Of a stretch of DNA of 32,938 bases, positions 27,632 through 32,938 are shown one piece after another; position 1 is the first letter of the stretch; every line of letters starts with the position of its first letter. Under the pieces are notes generated by a model that was given only the letters and a program-made list of their open reading frames with translations, ran no database searches and was not told the DNA's origin. The DNA comes from Verrucomicrobia subdivision 6 bacterium (GTDB lineage: Bacteria > Verrucomicrobiota > Verrucomicrobiia > Methylacidiphilales > Verrucolacustridaceae). The translations under genes and the position numbers were made by a program. The stretch spans positions 1 to 32,938 of the forward strand of contig CAMCFB010000011.1 of the NCBI GenBank assembly GCA_945874125.1, written 5' to 3'.

Positions 27632-29374
27632 CTAACCCGCCCGGCCGAACTTCTTTTCCAGTTCCGCCTTACTTAACAAAATCATGGTCGGCCGCCCGTG
27701 CGGACAAGTGTAGGGCAGTTCACAAGCCAGCAGATCCGCCAATAACCGCACCGCCTCCGCTTCATTCAGGCGATCGTTCGCCTTAATGGCATGCCGACAG
27801 ACTGTCTTGGCAATTACCTCTTCACTCAGCTTGCGATCCTTTCTCACCCCGGCGCCGCCCACCTCCAAATCGGCCACCACCCCACGGACAAACTCCTCCA
27901 CCGCCAAAGTCCGAATCCGCGGAGGCAAGGCATCGACCAAAAACGAGTTCCCGCCCAGCGAGGAAATTCCCAGCCCCACCTTCTCCAACTCCCCCATCTG
28001 ATTCCTCAAAAAATGCGCCTGCACCGGCGGAAACTCCACCGTCACCGGGTAGAGCAGCCGTTGACCCGTCACCTCCTCCTGCGCCACCTGCTTGAGGAGC
28101 TGCTCAAACAAAATTCTCTCATGGGCTGCATGTTGATCGATCAAAACCGCCCCCCCATCTTTTTCCGCCACCACATATAGATGATCAATCACCCCCAAGT
28201 ATCTCCATCCAGCCGGAATTCCCGGGGCCGTCTCCACCTGAATTCCAAGTGGCCTCTCCACCGCCGTCGGAGCAGCTAAACTGGCCGTCAAAAGTGGTGA
28301 GGGCTGGGTCCAAGTGGAGTGAGTCGTCGGTAGGCCCGCACTTGCCTGACTACTTATCGCAGGCATCGGCAACGGCCCCACCGACCCGCCCCGCAACACC
28401 TCGGCCACGGCTCCACTGACAAATCGCCGAATATCCCCATCCTGACGAAACCGAACCTCTCTTTTGGCCGGGTGCACGTTCACATCCACCCCAGCCGGGT
28501 CCACCTCCAAGAAAAGAACTGCTACGGGAAATCGCCCTCGCATCAACGCATTGTGGTACCCCTCCAAAAGAGCCGCGTTCAAACTCATGCTTTGCACGGG
28601 CCGCCCATTCACAAAAAGAATCTGCTCCGCCCGAGTGGCCCGACTCACCCCAGGCCGGCCGAGATACCCCCGCAGCCGCATGCCACCATCCTCCACCTCC
28701 AACGGCAGGACCGACCCCCTCCACTCCTTCCCGAAAACTGCCATCAATCTCTCCTCTAAGCCCGCGCGGGCCATATCTTGCCAAAAGACCGCCCCGTCCC
28801 TTCGCAAAACCCAACTCACATCGGGGCGCGCGAGTGCCGTCAGCCGAATCCCTTGCTCAATATGTCCCCACTCCGTCTCCTCCGTCCGTAAAAATTTCCT
28901 TCGCCCCGGTACGTGGGAAAATAGCTGCCTCACCTCAATACTCGTGCCCGCTGGACAACCCGTCTGCCCCGCCCGAATCACCTTTCCTCCATCGATCACC
29001 ACCTCCGTCCCCTCCGCCGCCTCCGCCTCCCGCGTCTTCAAAGTAAATCGGCTGACCGAGGCGATGCTCGGCAACGCCTCCCCGCGAAAACCAAACGTTC
29101 GAATCCCCATCAGATCCGATGCTTCCCGAATCTTACTGGTGGCGTGGCGCTCTAAAGCCAGCAGGGCATCCTCCGGCCCCATCCCATGACCATCGTCCGT
29201 CACACGAATTAGAGACCGACCTCCACGCTCAATACTTACCTCCACCGTCTTCGCTCCCGCATCCAAGGAATTTTCCACCAGCTCCTTCACCACCGATGCC
29301 GGCCGCTCCACCACCTCGCCCGCCGCGATTCGGTTCGCCACCACCTCCGCCAAAAGACGGATCCTTTGACTCAC
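27632..29374 (-). CDS. mutL: DNA mismatch repair protein MutL
   Basis: A 580-residue protein. The N-terminal GHKL ATPase has IAAGEVVERPASVVKELVEN, then SLDAGA, DDGHGMG (60-66) and RTFGFRGEALPSIASV. A Pro/Ser/Thr-rich linker lies at about 330-385. The C-terminal endonuclease motif DQHA(x)2E(x)4E is intact at residues 413-424, with CRHAIKAND and the CPHGRP metal motif near the end. It is thus predicted to be the nicking type found in bacteria without MutH. It begins 13 nt after parB. mutS is not in the window. Confidence 0.97.
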   Translation of the reverse strand: MSQRIRLLAEVVANRIAAGEVVERPASVVKELVENSLDAGAKTVEVSIERGGRSLIRVTDDGHGMGPEDALLALERHATSKIREASDLMGIRTFGFRGEALPSIASVSRFTLKTREAEAAEGTEVVIDGGKVIRAGQTGCPAGTSIEVRQLFSHVPGRRKFLRTEETEWGHIEQGIRLTALARPDVSWVLRRDGAVFWQDMARAGLEERLMAVFGKEWRGSVLPLEVEDGGMRLRGYLGRPGVSRATRAEQILFVNGRPVQSMSLNAALLEGYHNALMRGRFPVAVLFLEVDPAGVDVNVHPAKREVRFRQDGDIRRFVSGAVAEVLRGGSVGPLPMPAISSQASAGLPTTHSTWTQPSPLLTASLAAPTAVERPLGIQVETAPGIPAGWRYLGVIDHLYVVAEKDGGAVLIDQHAAHERILFEQLLKQVAQEEVTGQRLLYPVTVEFPPVQAHFLRNQMGELEKVGLGISSLGGNSFLVDALPPRIRTLAVEEFVRGVVADLEVGGAGVRKDRKLSEEVIAKTVCRHAIKANDRLNEAEAVRLLADLLACELPYTCPHGRPTMILLSKAELEKKFGRAG

Positions 29375-29387
29375 TTCATCCCTCCTC

Positions 29388-30293
29388 TCAGATGACGGGT
29401 CGAACTCCCAGATGAGTACTCAACCGCTCCAACTCCTCCGGCGAGGTGTAGGGCAACTCGATGTGCCCCCTGTCCGCTTTGCCAACGATCCGAGCCCTTG
29501 TTCCGGTCGCCCTCTGCAACTTCAGCTCCAAATCCCTCCAATCCGCCGTTTGCGACCCTCTCCCCTTTTTCCGTCCACGCGTTCCACTCGTTTGCCGTCT
29601 GACCAACGCCTCCGCCTGCCTCACACTCAACCCGCGCTTGACCACCTCGCGGGCAATCGCACTTTGCGCGGCTGCCTCGCCCAATCCTAAAATCGCCTTA
29701 GCATGCCCAACCGAGATTTGTTTCGATCGAAGAAGATCCCGGACTTCAGAGGGCAAGGCACGCAATCGCAAGGCATTCGCCACAGTCGCTCGATTCTTGC
29801 CCACCCGCTCGGCCACCTCATCCTGCTTCAACCCAAACGTTTCAATCAGTGTCGCATATCCATCCGCCTCCTCCACCGGATCCAGCTCCGCCCTCTGCAG
29901 GTTTTCGATGAGCGCCAACTCCAGCACCTGCTGATCGGTCGCCTCCCGCACAATCACGGGAACCTTGGCCAGGGAGAGCTTCCGCGCCGCCCGCCAGCGC
30001 CGCTCTCCGGCGATCAACTCATAGCCTGAGCCTTTGGGAGATCGACGAACAATCAGGGGCTGAAAAATTCCTCGGGCACGGATCGAATCGACCAGTTCGG
30101 CTAAGTTTTCCTCGGCAAAGACCCGCCTCGGTTGGAGCGGACTCGGCGCCACTTCCGTGACCAAAAGCTGGAGAATTCTCTCCCCCTCCTCACTCCGCAC
30201 CACAGGCGATACCAGAGAGACCGTTGGGGGAGATCCCGCCGGGGTGCCTCCCAAAAGAGCACCCAACCCTCTGCCTAACGGGGACTTCGCCAT
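29388..30293 (-). CDS. parB: Chromosome partitioning protein ParB
   Basis: A 301-residue protein from the ATG at 30293, giving the canonical MAKSPLGRGLGALLGG opening. An extension from a GTG at 30344 is possible but has no SD. Odd point: AGGAGG directly abuts this ATG, with no spacer. The CTP-binding motif GERRWRAA, the ENLQRAELDPVEEA stretch and the HTH (KQDEVAERVGKNRATVANALRL) are intact. ParB is a CTPase clamp that loads at parS sites and works with ParA and SMC. No parA and no parS-like palindrome (TGTTTCACGTGAAACA) is seen here. It is followed closely by mutL. Confidence 0.95.
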   Translation of the reverse strand: MAKSPLGRGLGALLGGTPAGSPPTVSLVSPVVRSEEGERILQLLVTEVAPSPLQPRRVFAEENLAELVDSIRARGIFQPLIVRRSPKGSGYELIAGERRWRAARKLSLAKVPVIVREATDQQVLELALIENLQRAELDPVEEADGYATLIETFGLKQDEVAERVGKNRATVANALRLRALPSEVRDLLRSKQISVGHAKAILGLGEAAAQSAIAREVVKRGLSVRQAEALVRRQTSGTRGRKKGRGSQTADWRDLELKLQRATGTRARIVGKADRGHIELPYTSPEELERLSTHLGVRPVI

Positions 30294-30343
30294 CCTCCTG
30301 ACGGTAATGTTTGCTATGCCTTCGTCAATCCAACCCCTGCGCA

Positions 30344-30360
30344 CCCACGAATAACGTGGG
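30344..30360 (-). other. Short hairpin between the PEP-CTERM gene and parB
   Basis: The minus strand has CCCACG-TTATT-CGTGGG, a perfect 6-bp stem 16 nt after the upstream stop codon. No U-run follows, so it is at best a weak terminator or an mRNA 3'-end stabiliser. Confidence 0.3.
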
Positions 30361-30376
30361 GAGGAGCATGGAACTC

Positions 30377-31258
30377 TTAGGAGCGAATCGATTGGGAACG
30401 TCGAAGAAAGAAAATAGCCGCCACCGCCAAACCAGCCAAAAGCAGCTTGTGTGAGGATGGCTCAGGCACCCCCACCGCCGCGATCTGGTGAGGCCCCTCC
30501 GAATAAGAGGACATACGAATAAAGTAACTATCATCCGATTCACGCGAGTTGAAATCAGCGCTCGCCAGCGAGTAACCACTATTTTGCACATATGCTCCAA
30601 GGCCCACCAAGAACCACTCTCCCCCAATTTGCCGAAAAAGAGCACTGCCGGAATCGTAAATGGTCAGGGCCGCCTCGTTGACACCCGAGTTGCTATTGAA
30701 CTGCGTCCTCAGCAGATCGGAGGTGTATCCCGCCACCTGTACCCGCGAAATTGCGCCATCGACAAAGTTGGTCCCCCACCTTTTGGTCGCAGTGCTGCTA
30801 TCCCCCCACGTGACCGGACTTGTCCCGACCAAGGAACTAGGAGCCCGACCCACTCCGTAGCCCACCAAGTACGCCGAACCGCCGTCGCTCGCCGACGAGG
30901 TATTCAAACGGACAGTACCGAGTCCTGGGTCACTCGCCAATCGAACCAACTTCATGTCCGCTGTCCCAATGGAAACAGGAGCGGAGGCGTCGAGTTGGTA
31001 ATCCAAGAAACCTACCTTCACGCTCGTTAAAGGCCCCACATGGCCGGCGGTGAGCACATACCGATTCCCTAAGTAAACTCCCGTGCCAATCGGACCCGAA
31101 CCGCTCCTCATCTGTACCACATTCTCCCAAGGAACACCGTTGCCCGGATTCGTTAAATTCGCATCATTTCCTTGGCTAAAAAAAACGATCGCTTGCGCTG
31201 GTGCCGCGCCCCACCAGACCCCCAGAACGGTTACCACGGAGACAAGGAATACCCTCAC
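30377..31258 (-). CDS. Secreted trypsin-like serine protease with PEP-CTERM tail
   Basis: A 293-residue protein starting with GTG. Residues 1-23 form a signal peptide (MRVFLVSVVTVLGVWWGAAP then AQA). The S1-type triad is recognisable: His73 in LTAGH, Asp101 in ADMKLVRL, Ser203 in YDSGSALF. The C-terminus has VPEPS (264-268), a hydrophobic helix (271-285) and an Arg pair, the PEP-CTERM signal processed by exosortase in bacteria with exopolysaccharide-linked sorting. The usual GDSGGP is altered to YDSGSA, so activity is likely but unproven. No exosortase gene is in the window. It is flanked by an unidentified gene and parB. Confidence 0.85.
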   Translation of the reverse strand: MRVFLVSVVTVLGVWWGAAPAQAIVFFSQGNDANLTNPGNGVPWENVVQMRSGSGPIGTGVYLGNRYVLTAGHVGPLTSVKVGFLDYQLDASAPVSIGTADMKLVRLASDPGLGTVRLNTSSASDGGSAYLVGYGVGRAPSSLVGTSPVTWGDSSTATKRWGTNFVDGAISRVQVAGYTSDLLRTQFNSNSGVNEAALTIYDSGSALFRQIGGEWFLVGLGAYVQNSGYSLASADFNSRESDDSYFIRMSSYSEGPHQIAAVGVPEPSSHKLLLAGLAVAAIFFLRRSQSIRS

Positions 31259-31320
31259 CCCATCATCTTAACTGCGGGATAGGATTTTTCAATATCCCCA
31301 AATCCACGATCGCTTTCCTC

Positions 31321-32757
31321 TTAGGCGCTCGGGCGAGTTCGAACCCCTCTTGGCGCACGGTAACCAAACAGCCTTCGGCGACGAATTAAGGCCGCGACCC
31401 CCGACGGTACATTCACTTCCCAACCACTCCGGCCGCCACGAATATTGCGAAGAATTTCCGAGCTGGAACAAACCGGAAGATCTTTCTCCGTCCCCGCCAA
31501 ATCCACGATTTTGCCTTGTTGCAAAAGAAATTGGTGAATATCCCGCGAGGCCTTCGGCACGCTCAAGGTATGGCCCGTGACATACGCCCCCGTGACCGAG
31601 TCATACCCTGGGTGCACAAATAACTTCACCCCAGGCAAGAAAAGGCGCCCCATTCCCTCCAAAATTCCACCTGGCAAATCACTGTAAAAGTTCAGATCCA
31701 ATATCTTGCTCAGCAATGGCACCCCGATGACAAAACCCACCGACCCTTTCGTTCGTTGGGTCAAGTAGTGCGCCAGCCGATGGAAACGAAAAATCCCCGT
31801 GACCAAAACCGTCTTTTTCAATGCCCCCAGACAATCCACCCGATCCAAAAAGTCTTCCGCCCCCGCCTTCCGATGCCGCACCAGATTTCGCATCGTTATC
31901 TCATTCACCTCGACAATCTCTTTCCCGGCATTGGCTGGATCTTTCCGAAACATTGCCGAGGCTTTGCTCATCATCGTCAGATGAAAGTTCGTGATCGGGC
32001 GATAGTGACCCCGTAGAAGCAGAATCGATTTTCCATAAAAACAATCCTCCGCCTCCAGGTTCGCCCCCGTCGCGGAAAAGAGCGCGACCGGGGTAAGTTG
32101 GAGATGAACCATCTTCAGGCTCAGTAAACGATTATCCACCTCGGCAAAAATCGGTCCCCGAAAATCCACCATATCCACCTCCACCCGCCCAGGTCGGATT
32201 CCGTCCATCAGATGATGTAAAATCTCGTCCGGTTTTCGCCAGTGTCGAAAAGCGGCGTGAATGAGATTCACTCCTAGAATTCCCAGCACCTCCATCTGCT
32301 CGGCATTAGTATCATCCTTTAATCTCACATGGAGAATGATGTTTCCGGGAGTGCCGTTCGGCTCCGTCTGAAAACGAATTCCCATCCAACCCTTGCCGTC
32401 TCCCGCAATCTTGTGGCTTCGGGCCGAAACGGTGTTGGCGAAGACAAAGAATCTCGATCGATCTCCTCGCTCCTGCCCCAATCGCTCCATCAGCAGGGAG
32501 TACTCGTGATCCAACATCTCGCGCAACCGCTCCCGCGAGACAAAACGATGCGCCGTTCCGTATATCGCATTGCTGAACGTCATGTCATAGGCCGAAATGC
32601 TTTTCGCCACCGTTCCCGCCGCCCCGCCCGCTTGGAAAAACCAGCGGGCGACCTCCTGCCCCGCCCCAATCTCGGCAAAGGTGCCATAATATTTACCCGA
32701 GAAATTGATCTCCTTCGCCTTTTCGTCCGTCGTCAGTAGATGGGTAATTTTTTTCAT
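31321..32757 (-). CDS. Unidentified conserved-looking protein, 478 residues
   Basis: I do not recognise the function. The ATG at 32757 (MKKITHLLTTDEKAKEINFS) is preferred because it overlaps the stop of an upstream frame by 4 nt (ATGA); a TTG 16 codons earlier lacks an SD. The N-terminal part holds KYYGTFAEIGAGQEVARWFF and GAAGTVAKSISAYDMTFSNA, which look strongly constrained. There is no signal peptide or clear membrane segment, so it is probably cytosolic. The middle (about 150-330) is mixed alpha/beta with VLVTGIFRFHRLAHYL. The C-terminal part, about 350-450, has GVPLLSKILDLNFYSDLPGG and HPGYDSVTGAYVTG. I see no nucleotide-binding or metal motif that fixes a function. Confidence 0.8.
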   Translation of the reverse strand: MKKITHLLTTDEKAKEINFSGKYYGTFAEIGAGQEVARWFFQAGGAAGTVAKSISAYDMTFSNAIYGTAHRFVSRERLREMLDHEYSLLMERLGQERGDRSRFFVFANTVSARSHKIAGDGKGWMGIRFQTEPNGTPGNIILHVRLKDDTNAEQMEVLGILGVNLIHAAFRHWRKPDEILHHLMDGIRPGRVEVDMVDFRGPIFAEVDNRLLSLKMVHLQLTPVALFSATGANLEAEDCFYGKSILLLRGHYRPITNFHLTMMSKASAMFRKDPANAGKEIVEVNEITMRNLVRHRKAGAEDFLDRVDCLGALKKTVLVTGIFRFHRLAHYLTQRTKGSVGFVIGVPLLSKILDLNFYSDLPGGILEGMGRLFLPGVKLFVHPGYDSVTGAYVTGHTLSVPKASRDIHQFLLQQGKIVDLAGTEKDLPVCSSSEILRNIRGGRSGWEVNVPSGVAALIRRRRLFGYRAPRGVRTRPSA

Positions 32758-32938
32758 GACTTCGCTCGGCTCACCCAGGGGTTCCCCTGAATCCAAAAAC
32801 GCCAAGGAAAACGCGCCGCGGGACCCGCAGAGCTCACCCCCACCCGCCGGCTTTCCTCGATTTTGACCTTCGGGCTACGCATCCCATCATCTTCGATTCG
32901 AATGGGGCCTGAGACAAGATCGCATCCATCCCAATCCA
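32754..32938 (-). CDS. 3' end of an unidentified gene
   Basis: An open minus-strand frame enters from the right edge and runs about 60 codons to a TGA at 32756-32754, overlapping the next ATG by 4 nt. The end of the translation reads RFPWRFWIQGNPWVSRAKS. It has no stop in 60 codons and shows the overlap style seen elsewhere in the window, so it is likely the C-terminus of a co-transcribed gene. I cannot assign a family from this fragment. Confidence 0.5.
   Translation of the reverse strand, partial: DWDGCDLVSGPIRIEDDGMRSPKVKIEESRRVGVSSAGPAARFPWRFWIQGNPWVSRAKS

Overview
Every supportable gene in this window lies on the minus strand, so transcription runs from high to low coordinates. The organism looks like a bacterium of the Planctomycetes-Verrucomicrobia-Chlamydiae group, most likely a verrucomicrobium. 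Three observations point there. The order tRNA-Thr, tuf, tRNA-Trp, secE, nusG, rplKAJL, rpoBC is, as I recall it, like that of Chlamydiae. The str genes run rpsL-rpsG-fusA straight into rpsJ with no tuf between. A secreted protein carries a VPEP-type PEP-CTERM sorting tail. This placement is an inference, not a phylogeny.

Region by region, in transcription order. (1) 32938-30377: the 3' end of an unidentified gene, a 478-residue unidentified conserved-looking protein, and a trypsin-like secreted PEP-CTERM protein. (2) 30293-26480: parB, mutL and a cysteine-desulfurase-like gene packed head to tail, closed by a good intrinsic terminator (26412-26435). The desulfurase-like protein has Arg where the PLP-binding Lys should be. 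(3) 26285-24915: an Mrp/ApbC-type P-loop ATPase lacking the CxxC cluster motif, preceded by tandem inverted repeats, then an AT-rich gap and a small unidentified gene. (4) 24894-20436: a pyrimidine operon, pyrR-pyrB-pyrC-carA, plus an FHA-domain tail-anchored gene. A PyrR-type RNA hairpin sits on the pyrR ribosome binding site. (5) 20263-18759: tRNA-Thr(GGT), tuf, tRNA-Trp(CCA). (6) 18729-7474: secE-nusG-rplK-rplA-rplJ-rplL-rpoB-rpoC, with structured RNA spacers before rplL and rpoB and a terminator after rpoC. (7) 7247-1: rpsL-rpsG-fusA-rpsJ-rplC-rplD-rplW-rplB-rpsS-ORF-rplV-rpsC, a fused str/S10 operon interrupted by a non-ribosomal gene.

Most of the window is the core gene-expression machinery: RNA polymerase, elongation factors, ribosomal proteins, SecE and NusG, with pyrimidine synthesis upstream. 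The best candidates for undescribed biology are: the putative exported coiled-coil protein translationally coupled between S19 and L22 (489-1136); the PyrR hairpin that would hide the pyrR Shine-Dalgarno sequence; the PLP-lysine-less desulfurase homologue next to an Mrp without its cysteine pair; and the folded rplJ-rplL spacer. No CRISPR array, insertion sequence, prophage or rRNA gene was seen.
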